A stretch of DNA of 64,000 nucleotides from NCBI GenBank assembly GCA_951812925.1, contig OX638372.1, forward strand, positions 48,201,722-48,265,721, written 5' to 3'. Source of the stretch: Calliopum simillimum. Its lineage: Eukaryota; Arthropoda; Insecta; Diptera; Lauxaniidae. Numbering within the stretch: position 1 is the stretch's first letter; each line of letters starts with the position of its first letter. The translations under genes were made by a program, and so were the position numbers. The notes beneath the pieces were generated by a model. It saw only the letters and a list, made by a program, of their open reading frames with translations, made no database searches and was not told the DNA's origin. Shown piece after piece: positions 33,870-44,240 of the stretch.

Positions 33870-34510
33870 TTGCGAAAGTTCTGTGGGGGCGCTGCACCCC
33901 CCATACAAAAAACCCCTCAAAAGCTATATCTCTGTACTTGTAGCAGTTATTGTCACAAAACTTTGTATACAAGTGTAAACTATGTTCACTAAACGTCTCA
34001 TGAAAATTGGGGGAAATTTAACAAGGGGGCGTTGCTCTCCCATTCAAAAAACACATAATTTGATATATCTCTACACTTGTAGCAGTTACCATTACAAAAC
34101 TATGTACATAGGAGTATACTACGTTCATTAAACGTATTGCAAAAATTGGACGAATTTGACCAAGGGGGCGTTGCGCCCCCATACAAAAAATATATATCAA
34201 TTGATATATCTTTGCACCTCTGGAGCTATTACTATAAAACTTTATATTGAGAACGGTAGACAGGGGGTTAAAATATAGGGGCTTTGCACCCCTAAACAAA
34301 AATTCTTAAAATACTCTATTTATGTACCTTTATCATTATAAAATTTGGTACATGGATTTACGTGCTATATTTTAAGTAACATGGGAAAAATTAAAAGAGG
34401 GGACGCTGCAACCCCCACACAATAAACATTCGCAATATTTTACCTTTGCACCTAATGTAGGTATTATTATAAAATATGGTACAATTTGCATAGTAAGGCG
34501 AAAATTTTTT
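33870..34510 (+). repeat. ~120-140-bp tandem repeat with GC-rich mini-palindromes
   Basis: Five units start at about 33885, 34025, 34164, 34278 and 34399. Each is headed by a G-run/C-run palindrome such as GGGGGCGTTGCGCCCCC, followed by AT-rich sequence (CAAAAAA, ATATATCT, GCACTTGTAGCAGTTA-like, AAAACT). Spacing is 139, 139, 114 and 121 bp. Minus-strand open frames here are by-products of the repeat. Confidence 0.85.
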
Positions 34511-34837
34511 GCGAGAAAGTGAGAGGATTTAAATCGCACGTGTATTCAATACAAAGCTGAACATTTTCTTGAAATTTCCATCTCTACCACGTGCGGAGCG
34601 GTGCTCATAGGTTTAAAGCCCAATATACAACAAAAATATAAATTTGAAAAGCATCAAAAATTGCAATTTCGTTCAAATTGTTTGTGGCAACACTATGAAA
34701 TATATATATGAACAATATATATTTTTGGAAAGCTTATTCATCGAGTCAGTTTTGGGTTTTTTCTCATAATTTTATTTCATGGAAAAATTACCACAAAATT
34801 TACTGAGGTTAAAGCGGTTGCCGGAACAAAAATTTTT

Positions 34838-35204
34838 TAAATTTTAAATTTTGTTTTTTAGGAGGTTTAACTAACCAATTATTTCCAATTGTAAATTAAA
34901 ACATTCAAATACAATTTTTGAATTTTTGTAATTTTGGTTTTGTAAAAAACTTTTCATTTTATATATATTTTTTATTATTAATGTCATAAAAACATAAAGT
35001 AAGTGTAATTATTTTCATGTTTTTATTGTGTAAAATTTTTAAAAAGTGTTTTCTGTTTTAGAATAAAATTAAAAAAGCCCTGAAGATGTCAAAATTCTAT
35101 TGACGAAACGTCGGCTAAAAATTGCATTTGAATGTTTTAATTTACAATTGGAAATAATTGGTTAGTTAAACCTTCTAAAAAACAAAATTTAAAAATAAAA
35201 ACTA
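34838..35204. repeat. Inverted repeat with a hammerhead-like core
   Basis: Arms of roughly 85 bp (34838-34925 and 35117-35204) share TTAACTAACCAATTATTTCC and AATTGTAAATTAAAACATTC in inverted order. Just inside the right arm (35080-35112) lies CTGAAGA, a GTCAA/TTGAC hairpin, then GAAAC and GTC. This resembles the catalytic core of hammerhead ribozymes known from Penelope-like and other retroelement repeats. No reverse transcriptase is seen nearby. Confidence 0.6.
35080..35112 (+). ncRNA. Hammerhead-like core motif (candidate)
   Basis: Reads CUGAAGA (consensus CUGANGA), an unpaired U, a 5-bp helix (35088-35092 with 35100-35104), then GAAAC. The stem III/stem I arrangement needed for self-cleavage could not be completed from the immediate flanks, so activity is uncertain. 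Confidence 0.3.
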
Positions 35205-35399
35205 ACCCGAAAAAATCACTTTTTTAAATTTTATTATATTCAAAATATCAACTTTGAAGTGCAAATATATATACCAAATGTTATCCAAAAAATATAAAAA
35301 TACATTTTTTGAGTTAAGTGGACATATTTAAACACTTCTGCATACAAAAATTTAAAATTAAGATTTTGAATTTTTCACGTCTAGCACACTAAAACGAGA

Positions 35400-35840
35400 C
35401 ACTGTGGTACGCTTGGCGTGTTTGCTTCATATAAAGAGGCAAACGTAATCGGTTCAGTCCCCTTTTCAATGCCTAAATCTAATCATACTCGCATGCATTT
35501 TCGTTTTGGTTGGAAAAGTTGTGAAGAGGAGCAGTTTATAATATTTTCTATTTTCAAAAAATGGGCGGTGCCACGCCCCTCAATGAAAAAAATGCTCTCA
35601 GAGCTAAGCCGCTGCATCAATTTATATGAAATTTGATATGGAGATAGGGTTAGCACCAAGAAACATTAACATGACCATTATGGTTTTAGGTGAGCTAAAA
35701 CGCTGTTTCGCTAAATTGCTGCATCGATTAACCCTACGAAAGAAAATTTAAAACTTTTTGTCTTTTATTGTACCTCCAAGAAAGGATATTAAAACTTTTT
35801 GGTTTACAGTGAGCAGTGCCACGCCTCTAAAAATAAAATA
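35400..35840 (+). repeat. GGGCGGTGCCACGCCC repeat, locus 1 (partner at 58400)
   Basis: Two heads (near 35560, AATGGGCGGTGCCACGCCCC, and near 35812, CAGTGCCACGCC) plus the leading DNA (TCGGTTCAGTCCCC, GGAAAAGTTGTG) and trailing DNA (GCTAAGCCGCTGCATC, GAGATAGGGTTAGCAC) match the array at 58400-58930. Open frames through it are not genes. Confidence 0.8.
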
Positions 35841-37529
35841 TGCATAGATAATTACTAACAAGAGTTGGTTTGCTTAAATTCACAGTTGCATAGTCCCCAT
35901 AGAAGACCACAAGGCGAACACTACTTAACTAAATTGATCAATACGTCAAAGTTTGATAGAACGGCTAGGGACAACGAAAATAAACGTAGGGTCCTTTCTA
36001 AGGCACATACAATGTAGACATCAAATGGAACGTCCTATAAAACTCGAAAACTAATTTTCCACACCGGACCCTCATGACTCAAAAGAAATATTAATATGAA
36101 ACTTCTAATGAACATAAAATAATAACACATATTACTAAATATAAAAAAGACCCATTTCATGTTCCTTGGCAACAAAAAAAAAAAATATAAATAATTTAAG
36201 TACAAATAATGCGCAACGGCGATTACATACTGTTTAAAAAAGGAAAACGTTCACTATAGATTTTAAAATTTATATTCATTTGATTAGGTTATAAATTATT
36301 TGTTACATAATTACTCACTCCCAGAATACCATGGACAACTTTTATTAACAATTTCAAAAATTTCCACACAAAGCATAAAATTTTACAACACAAAATTACA
36401 AAAAACTTCATCCTTACAACACAAGCGACAAGCGCATGGGTATACCAGGTGTTGCAGGACATTAATGGCGTAGATGGTAATTTTTATTAGATATTTTGGC
36501 ACTTTTGCAACAAAAGCATAAACATAAAATTTTGGTATCATTTTTGTAGTTAAAAAGTTTTTGGAAACAGCAACCTTTTTGTTCTGAAATTGTATTTGTG
36601 AAGGCAACAACAGCTGAGCAATATGTGCGAAATACAGGACATCTACATACAATACATGGCTGCATGGATTTACTATACATAAGTATGTATGTATTTGATA
36701 ACTACAACAACAAAAAAGCACCCAAATTACATTTCAATGTTGAAACGTGACTTTTGTAAATTGTGCAAAATTTTAACACAAAAACAAAATCTCTGTCCGT
36801 CTGTTGCAACTTTTTGCCACTCCTTTTTATTTCATTGTCCAAGACGATGATGTACGAGTTCGGTTGGCAACGAATTTGTTGTGTCCTTATGGAGTTGTGG
36901 GCGAATTCATATTTTTTTTTTGGTAGTTTTATATTCTTTCTATAAATTCATTTTATATATAGTAGTTGTTGTTGTTGTTGTTGTTGTTGTTTTTTTTTTT
37001 TATTAAGTGATTATTCAAAAAAACTTCTTCAATATGTGCCTGTGTGCACATCATGTGTACAACACGTGCGTCATAATTTTTTATTGGAGGTCGTTTTTTT
37101 TTTTTTTTTTGTGCCGCTTTGGTAAATGATGCATGATAAAAATCAATAGTACTTTTTTGTAAAAGTTTTTGTAAAAACCCACACTTTCTTGAAGTTATTT
37201 TTGTCCAGGAAATTCAATGATGAAATTAACACTTTCGATTAGAGTGGTGATCTATAATATATGTAGTTTATTTATGTGTGTAACCCGCAGGGTGAATATG
37301 AGGCCGAAAGAGTTTTGAATCAAGTCGAATTTTTCCTTCAAGGTTCACCACGAACTTCAGCCAGACCAGTACTGAGCAGAAAAACAGCGCGTAAGAGTTT
37401 TAATAACATCTATCGACTATAATTGAAACCTTCCCAATTTTTTTTTTTTTTTTTTTTTTCTGTGATGATTTTTATCTCTTGCTACGACTGTCCCTTTTCT
37501 TAAATTTCCTTAAAGAGCAACTTTTTTTA
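35841..37529. other. AT-rich intergenic DNA
   Basis: No gene recognised; overlapping Cys-rich minus-strand frames (36383-36721 and 36462-36680) have no ordered domain. Poly-T tracts lie near 37089-37110 and 37440-37459. Confidence 0.5.
36963..36991. repeat. GTT trinucleotide microsatellite
   Basis: Nine GTT units in a row, followed by poly-T. Confidence 0.95.
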
Positions 37530-38045
37530 GGTGATTCTCGATCTAACATGTGCTCTTCTGCTTGTAGATTCCACTTAAGGGCTTGGCGACAGAAGTCGCT
37601 GTGTGGCTTCCGAAAAGTTAACCAATCACCTTTACTTGCATAGCTTAATCTAGTTTGCTATGGGTCTTTGGTTGCATTTTTGATGTAGTTCAGCGTTTGA
37701 GATAGTGCAAGGCCACCAAACTTTTAGTATACGCCTGAAGCACTTGTTGACAAAAACTTGCAGCTTATTCATTAATTGTTCGGTAACAAGCCACGTTGCA
37801 CACCCATATCACAAAATCGATTTCACATTCGAATCAAAAATGTGCACTTTCGTTTTGGTGGATGTAATGGAAGAAGACCATATTTTGTTCAGTTGAGCAA
37901 ACGCGCCTTTCGCTTTTGATATTCTTGAGTTGAGACTTTTTTGCACCACCATCTATAGAGTTAATGCCAACTTTTACAGTGTCATCACTTCCAGCCTTAA
38001 AAGTGATGTCATTTCTTCTGGATGGGTTCAGCTTCAATCTCTTAC
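37530..38045 (-). pseudogene. RTE-like non-LTR retrotransposon, RT C-terminal fragment
   Basis: Read on the minus strand with frame changes, the segment contains LNKIWSSSITSTKTKVHIFD, SNVKSILLYGCATW, LQVFVNKCFRRILKVWWP and, in a shifted frame, FRKPHSDFCRQALKWN. These are the conserved blocks after the catalytic domain of RTE/CR1-type reverse transcriptases. It is frameshifted and carries stops, so it is a 5'-truncated dead copy. It shares sequence with 56205-56480 (TATGCAAGTAAAGGTGATTGG versus TGTGCAAGTAGAGATGG), so both come from one family. The 40-bp minisatellite follows it directly. The RTE label is my best guess. Confidence 0.82.
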
Positions 38046-38420
38046 CGATTTCTTCGATATTAGAGATATTTTTCGATACCTTTGTGTTCTAACCGATATT
38101 TTAGATATTTTTTTAAGCTTTTGGGCATTTATCGATATTTTAGTGGTTTTTTGATGCTTTTGGACTTTTATCGATACATAAGATTTTTTTTGATGTTTAT
38201 GAAATTTTAGCGATATTTAAGATGTTTTTCAAAAATTTCGGACTTTTACCGATGTTTTAGATGTTTTTCGATATATTTCGACTTTCACCGATATTTTAGA
38301 TATTTTTCGATACTTTTGACTTATGCCGATTTCATTTATGTTTTTCGATACTTTTGGGCTTATACCGATATTTTAAATGTTTTTTTTTTGATTCTCTTAG
38401 ACTTTTACCGATAGTGAAGA
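38046..38420 (+). repeat. ~40-bp minisatellite
   Basis: About nine units of the form (A/T)CCGATATTTTAGATGTTTTT + CGATACTTTTGGACTTTTA, 38-43 bp each, with many substitutions. Units start close to 38055, 38091, 38133, 38170, 38211, 38250, 38288, 38326 and 38366. Confidence 0.85.
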
Positions 38421-38483
38421 GAGAAAAATTTAAGCATTTTTATTTTTTATTATTTTTTCTTCTGCACTCAAAAATTATTACTA

Positions 38484-38710
38484 GAGTAGAACGGGGCAAT
38501 GTCGTGCACTCAACTTTGACATGCTCGTAAAGCCGTACATCTCAAGCGAATGCGACGAGTAAGCATCCGATCGAAAGATAATTTCATTGGTTACATCTAT
38601 GTGTAACAACATTTGTGTAGCGAGAAATTGTGTTTGTGTAAGTGAAGAAAAAAAAAATGTGCACGACATTACCCCCCTCAAAATTTGTGGGGTAATGTCG
38701 TGCATTGTTT
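38484..38710 (+). mobile_element. Partial copy of the ACGACATTACCCC element
   Basis: From GAGTAGAACGGGGCAATGTC through GTGTTTGTGTAAGTGAA it is almost identical to the left 170 bp of the element at 38837. It then has its own CACGACATTACCCCCC and GGGGTAATGTCGTGCA. TA precedes it (38482-38483), but no matching right end was found. Confidence 0.75.
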
Positions 38711-38836
38711 TCTGAGTATAGTAAAGGTACCAAAATGTGTGAGAAATGATAGGTAGTGGTTCTATTAGCGGAGATTTAGCATTATCATGTATTTATTCAT
38801 TATTATACAAGTGTGAAGTACATAATATGTTGTGTA

Positions 38837-39382
38837 GAGTAGAACGGGGCAATGTCGTGCACTCAACTTTGACATGCTCGTAAAGCCGTACATCTCAAGC
38901 GAATGCAACGAGTAAGCATCCGATCGAAAGATAATTTCATTGGTTACATCTATGTGTAACAACATTTGTGTAGCGAGAAATTGTGTTTGTGTATGTGAAT
39001 GTGCACGACATTACCCCAATGGTCGTTTTAAAGGCCAACTTCGGTAACTCGGTGAAGCCCAAAATTTTTTTCGAAAACTAAATACTTCTTTTCTTTGCCA
39101 GGATATTTCGTCTCAGAAAACACTTACCTGGTATATTCTCCCGGAAGGAAAATTATTTTACTGACCCGATAAAAAAACACTTTTATCGTCCCGAAAGCGT
39201 GCGTTTTGAAAAAAAGGTTACTCTATAGAGACGAACTGGTGAAAATTGCTAGTATTATATGCATAAGCTCAGTAGGTCAGCAGGTCCCTACCTTACGAAC
39301 AGTTGGTAAATCATTCAATTCTTTGGGCTAAAACAGCCAGTGCACGACATTACCCCCTGCACGACATTACCCCGTTCTACTC
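38837..39382. mobile_element. TA-flanked TIR element with ACGACATTACCCC motifs
   Basis: Ends GAGTAGAACGGGGCAATGTC and the complement of CATTACCCCGTTCTACTC are inverted repeats, with TA at 38835-38836 and 39383-39384. The word GCACGACATTACCCC recurs near 39002, 39341 and 39358, and its complement is in the left end. The minus-strand frames at 38481-38705 and 38765-38965 only mirror the duplication. Non-coding. Confidence 0.85.
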
Positions 39383-39459
39383 TACGAGTATCATATTCTG
39401 TCAATAAAAAGGAACTCAAAAAAAAGTTTTTATATCAAATAAATAGAATTATGCTTCTT

Positions 39460-39642
39460 AGTGTGCCAGATGGTTCAAATCTCCGCTTTTTTATCCGTTA
39501 CGGATCCGTTACTGATCCGTTGGCGGGAAAGATTCCCAAAAAAAAAACGAATCGTTTTTTTTTTTGGAAATTCTCCCGCAAACGGATTAGTAACGGATCC
39601 GTAACGGGTAAAAAAGCGGAGATGTGAACCGTCTAGCACACT
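39460..39642. repeat. Short foldback, ~75-bp arms
   Basis: AGTGTGCCAGATGGTTCA and CTCCGCTTTTTTATCCG are mirrored by GAACCGTCTAGCACACT and its neighbours. Each arm also contains the palindromic ACGGATCCGT. The centre is a poly-A/poly-T pair. Likely a small non-autonomous element; no target duplication recognised. Confidence 0.85.
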
Positions 39643-40639
39643 GGGTTATTTTAAAAACAAAAACATAAATATACCAACGAAATATAAGAAACTATGTTTG
39701 TACGAGTATGGTTCAAAGAAGCTGACCATACCATATAACTTTTAATTTTTTCCGCTAAAATTAATAATATGGAGTCGTAAAACAATACGGCAACAATACA
39801 TCACTTATTGGTTTATTGTAGGTCTGTCTCAAAATAAGGCAGGCAACAAACACAATATGAAGCAACATAAAGCAATAACAGCAACAACAGTAGTAGCAAT
39901 AACAATTTTAATGAGAAACAATAAACTTCTTTAATGGATTATTAAACAAATATAAAATGAAGTTATAACAAGAAAATACTAATAACAGCAAAAACAACAA
40001 CAACAACAATATAAAAATATAGTTAAAGTTAAGTAATAATAACAACAAAAATTATAATGTTCAAAGTTACAATTACAACAAAGCAAAAGTTAAAAAATTT
40101 GCATAATTTGGCTTAAAAGAAAGTACGGGTATATCTATATCTCTGCTCAAACTACCAATATTTAGATGACAAAAGCAAAATAAAAGAATAAAACATAAAC
40201 AAATTTTAACTCAGCATAAACATAAGATAAAATAAAGCAATAAATTGGATATATCGTCGTGTCACTTGTTAACTATCATATCTCTTGCTCTATTACATTA
40301 CTTCATCAGGAGAACCTTGTGACTTAATTTCACGGTCCTAACTTTGACGGAAAAACTGGAAACAGTCGTTAAAAATTATTCTATCTAAAAAATATTTGCA
40401 ATTTTTCTTTGTAAACTATTCTATGCTGAGATCGGATAGCTTACAATCAATTTTTTCGTCATTTGAAACATTAGTTTGCAGCTGACAGCGAGCAAAAATT
40501 ACCTTACATAAGCTGAGGGCAAAAGTAAATACAAAGAAAAATGGTGAAAATAAAATGTGGATACTATCAAGGGCGTCTTCGACCACTCGCAGGCGTTTTG
40601 AACCAATTTCATTAAAAAATTATGTTTCACGAATCTTCC
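39643..40639. other. AT-rich DNA with CAA/AAC-rich tract
   Basis: No gene. 39850-40080 is rich in AACAACAAC and AGCAACA words. Confidence 0.6.
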
Positions 40640-41760
40640 CTATCGATTTGTGAAACTAAATTTTTTGAAGAAGAATTTTAAAAATTATCACAAGTATCTT
40701 CCAACACCCTTTGGTGGTTTTGGCCCATTTTTCGAAAACAAAAAATTAACTGCATCATTCGATAGAGAGAGATTGCAAACAAAACTCCTAAGAAGAGTTG
40801 GGGACACCCCTGACAGTTTCAAAAATTTTTCTTCAACCTCTCCCTATCGATTGATGCAAAAAAATTGTGAATAACGACACCAAAACTGCTACCAAGGTTC
40901 AGATACACGCCTGTCAGTTTCCAAAATTGTTCTTAACCTCTCCCTATGGTGCAAAAAAAATAAAATTGAAAATGATACCAAAATTCCTAATTTCCCAGAC
41001 ATTTGACAGGTCGGAAATATAACTATATCCTGCAAAATTTTTGTTGGCCTTCAACTATCGATTGATGCAATAAATTTTTTTTACAAAAATTGGCCTAAAA
41101 CGGTCACTTAGAAGGCTCGGGGACGGCTCTGGTCATATTGAAAATGTTTTTTCGATCTTTCCCCATCGGTTGGTGCAATTAATTTTTTTTTTACAAAAAT
41201 GGGCCCAAAACGGTTATTGAAAGGGGTCGAGGACTCCTCTGGTAATGTCCAAAATGTATTTTCGACCTTTCCCCATCGTTTGGTGCAACAAAATTTTTTT
41301 TACAAAAATGGGCTCAAAACAGTCACTTAGAGGGGTCGGGGACGCCTCTGGTCATGTCCAAAATGTATTTTCGACCTTTCTCCATCGTTTGGTACAATAA
41401 AACTTTTTTAAAAAAATGCGCCCAAAACGGTCACTTAGAGGGGTCGAGGACTCCTGTGGTCATGTCCAAAATGTATTTTCGACCTTTCTCCATCGTTTGG
41501 TGCAGTAAAATTTTTTTTAAAAAATGCGCCCAAAACGGTAACTTAGAGGGGTCGAGGACTCCTCTGGTCATGTCCAAAATGTATTTTCGACCTTTCTCCA
41601 TCGTTTGGTGCAATAAATTTTTTTTGACAAAAATGGGCCCAAAACAGTCACTTAGAGGGGTCGGGGACTCCTCTGGTCATGTCCAAAATGTATTTTCGAC
41701 CTTTCCTCATTGATTTGTGGAACAAAATTTTTTTACAAAAATGGGCCCAAAACGGGGTTT
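40640..41760 (+). repeat. ~109-bp tandem satellite array
   Basis: Clear units begin near 41055, 41165, 41275, 41382, 41490, 41598 and 41706, spaced 108-110 bp. Each contains GTCATGTCCAAAATGTATTT, TCGACCTTTC, CATCGTTTGGTGCAA, ACAAAAATGGGCCCAAAAC and GGTCGGGGACTCCTCTGG. The left part (40640-41050) holds older, more diverged units. Because three units keep an exact 108-bp step, repetitive open frames appear on both strands; they are not genes. Confidence 0.93.
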
Positions 41761-42482
41761 TATCTTCCGGCTCTATAGATAAGCATTTAAATTCTTATTC
41801 TTCAGTCACTGGATCTTTTTTGAAGGAATTTTTTTTTTTTTTTGACTTGATTTATTCAAAAAAAAAGCTTTTATGTAAGAAGTTTTTTTCAAAAGTTTTC
41901 AAAAACTTTTTATCATCAAAGTTTTTATAAAGTTTTATGCAAAAAAATTCCCAAAAACTTTCATTTTCAAATCTTTTTGAATAAAAGTTTTAAAGTTTAT
42001 AGATCTGATATAAATGGACCTAAAACTTATTTAAAGGGTTAGTATTTAAAACACATTTTTGACCTATTCCCGCCATAATCACTTTTCCTAAGCATTATAT
42101 AAGGTAAGCCTGCCTGTTGAGTCTTCTAAAACAAAAATTTATTGTGAACTATCATATCTTTGCTCAAATTTGAGAAAGGATAGATTACACTTCAGTTTTT
42201 TGTCGACCCGCATAAGATGCAAAATGTATGACGAAGGTCCGCGAAGTTATATTGTCGGTCAGCAGCTATAAAGGTGTTGAAAAGACTGATCTAAACAGTC
42301 AGAACTCAAATTTGAACAATAAATAAAAACTTTAGATCTTCAAGACTTTTTACTTAACTTACTTCATGGAATATGGAACTTATTTTCGAAAAACAATATT
42401 TTAAATAAAATCCAAGTCTACAGTGTGGAGTTCACGCACCCTAAATGCCGTAGCATTATCACCTAGGGGTTATTGTTAAAAA
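41761..42482. other. AT-rich stretch, nothing recognised
   Basis: No supported feature. The T-rich run near 41829-41842 begins a stretch of simple AAGTTTTT/AAAACTTT words. Confidence 0.5.
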
Positions 42483-42490
42483 CCAAAAAT

Positions 42491-42773
42491 TAGTGATGAG
42501 CAAAATTAGTCTTGGTCTTGCGTCTTGTTCTTGGTCTTGCTCACGATAATTGTCAAGACCAAGACTGCTTTTCAGTCTTGCTAATTTATAGTTAAAAGTT
42601 GTTTCACGCCCGTCTTGAAGATAAAATCATCTCTCGATTCGAATTTTGGCATCTTAGAAACCCAACTGCTTTGGAAAAATATGGTTTTGAATACTCAATA
42701 TCTCTTAAAATTTTTTCAAGACCAAGACCGAGACCAAGACTTAATGGTCTTGGTCTTGGTTTGCTCATCACTA
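42491..42773. mobile_element. hAT-type MITE rich in CTTGGT hexamers, copy 2
   Basis: Ends TAGTGATGAGCAAAA and TTTGCTCATCACTA, with a perfect 8-bp duplication CCAAAAAT at 42483-42490 and 42774-42781. The internal core is the inverted counterpart of that in the element at 13910-14361 (AAGATAAAATCATCTCTCGA, AAAAATATGGTTTTGAATAC). Length 283 bp. No coding capacity; the two open frames across it are chance. Confidence 0.93.
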
Positions 42774-42781
42774 CCAAAAAT

Positions 42782-43759
42782 ACTTGTTGCTCAGCGTAAG
42801 TATTACGAAATGAACTGATATGTTTTCAAAAATTTCCAGCAAGATTAAAGATGGTGATTAAAGCATTAAGCTCATTAGCGAAGTCATAAAAAAAGCAACA
42901 TAAAATGAATTTTTTTTTTTTTTTTTTTGAAATTAAAATTTAAATAACAAAAGAAAGAAGAATCCATAAAATGGTAAATTTTTGCCCTTTTTTTGCAGCT
43001 TTTATGCAAATTGTTGTTGTTATCATAATAAGCTTCTTAAGGAAAATGTTTTTTCTGCTCCTTGGCATACAAAAGAATTTTGTTTTCATTACATTGAGTT
43101 GTTTTTCCCCATCCTCTCATAGAGGTATTACAAAATCCTTGGTGTTGCATTCTTGTCGGCTTTTCTTTCGATTTCTTTACTTTTCTTTTCTTTTTGTATT
43201 CATTAATTTTATACTGTACTTCAAGGTCATACAGGACTACAAATATGTCGACGTCAGACGCTGAGCACGTCATTTTTCGGGCCATCATTTTGATTTTTTC
43301 TTTTTTTTTGTTCATTTTTTGAATGTTTGCGCTATTGCCGTTGCTGTTGCTGAGCAATTCATGTTGTTTCAACTTAAAATGGAAATTTCCTGTTTTCTTT
43401 TTCTTTCTTTATATCTCTTTAGATACCTTTTTGTGTGTTGGTATTGGGCTCAGTTCAGTCATAAATTTTTATAGCCATGGAATACAAAATAGAGAAATAA
43501 TGAAAAAAGAAAAAAAGAAAAGAACAACGACCAAAATAAACATCTCATTGTAATAGAACTCGAATAGCAATAGCCAGCCTTAAAAAATTTATGAAAATTA
43601 TGGTAACAAATTTTTAAGCGAATTTATTATGAAATATCGTCACATATGACCTTAGGCAATGAAGCGATATTGAAAAAGGAATGGTGAATAGACATTTTGT
43701 CTGCTAAAAAGAATTTTACAATTTCAAAATTTTTCGAATTTTTTAATTCAAAATTATCT
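42782..43759. other. AT-rich DNA, nothing recognised
   Basis: Poly-T at 42910-42928. Overlapping open frames on both strands at 42971-43553 are of the low-complexity Phe/Lys type with no domain. Confidence 0.45.
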
Positions 43760-44035
43760 GCCAGACGGCAGCTCTAATGCACATTGCAGACGCAATAATG
43801 TGAAACTTTTTAGTTTTTATACTTCGGGGCATAAAAAATTCTAATTAGTTTTTCTGATGCTTATCTCACTATTAATCATGTTTTTGATGTTTTAGGATTT
43901 ATTGGACCATGAATTGGGAAATTTTCTTTTAGTCAATGTCTATGAGAAATGTATTAAAAAAATGCCTAAGATCGTGCAATAAAAAGTTCCACATTATTGC
44001 GTCTGTAAGGTGCATTAGAGCTGTCGTCTGTCTGG
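43760..44035. mobile_element. Short TIR element A of a pair
   Basis: The left end CCAGACGGCAGCTCTAATGC and the right-end complement CCAGACAGACGACAGCTCTA, followed by GCAGACGCAATAATGTG-type DNA on both sides, are inverted repeats of about 45 bp. Confidence 0.8.
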
Positions 44036-44047
44036 AGCACAATAGGC

Positions 44048-44240
44048 TAGACGGACGACAACTTTAATGCAAATAATGCAAACCTTTTTATTGCATAATT
44101 TTAGGCATCTTTATTGTATATACATACATTGACTATGAGAATATCTATGAAACATGAATTTAAAAGTTTCCTAAAATTATGCAATAAAAAGATACGCATT
44201 ACTACGTTTTTAATATGCATTTAAGTTGTCGTCTGTCTGA
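44048..44240. mobile_element. Short TIR element B of a pair
   Basis: The left end CTAGACGGACGACAACTTTA and the right-end complement TCAGACAGACGACAACTTAA are inverted repeats continuing into TTTTTATTGCATAATTTTAG. It is clearly related to element A 12 bp upstream (shared AGACGACA and AATGC ends and the shared TGCAATAAAAAG block). Confidence 0.8.

Noticed and set aside
37834..38037. 67-codon minus-strand frame as an independent gene
   Set aside because: It is part of the RTE-like reverse transcriptase fragment and is continued in other frames.
41354..41713. 119-codon open frame with a 36-residue repeat
   Set aside because: It is produced by the 108-bp spacing of the satellite units; a matching repetitive frame exists on the other strand, and the array is non-coding in its older units.
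40640..41760. CRISPR-like array
   Set aside because: The repeats are adjacent 109-bp units without unique spacers and the genome is eukaryotic.
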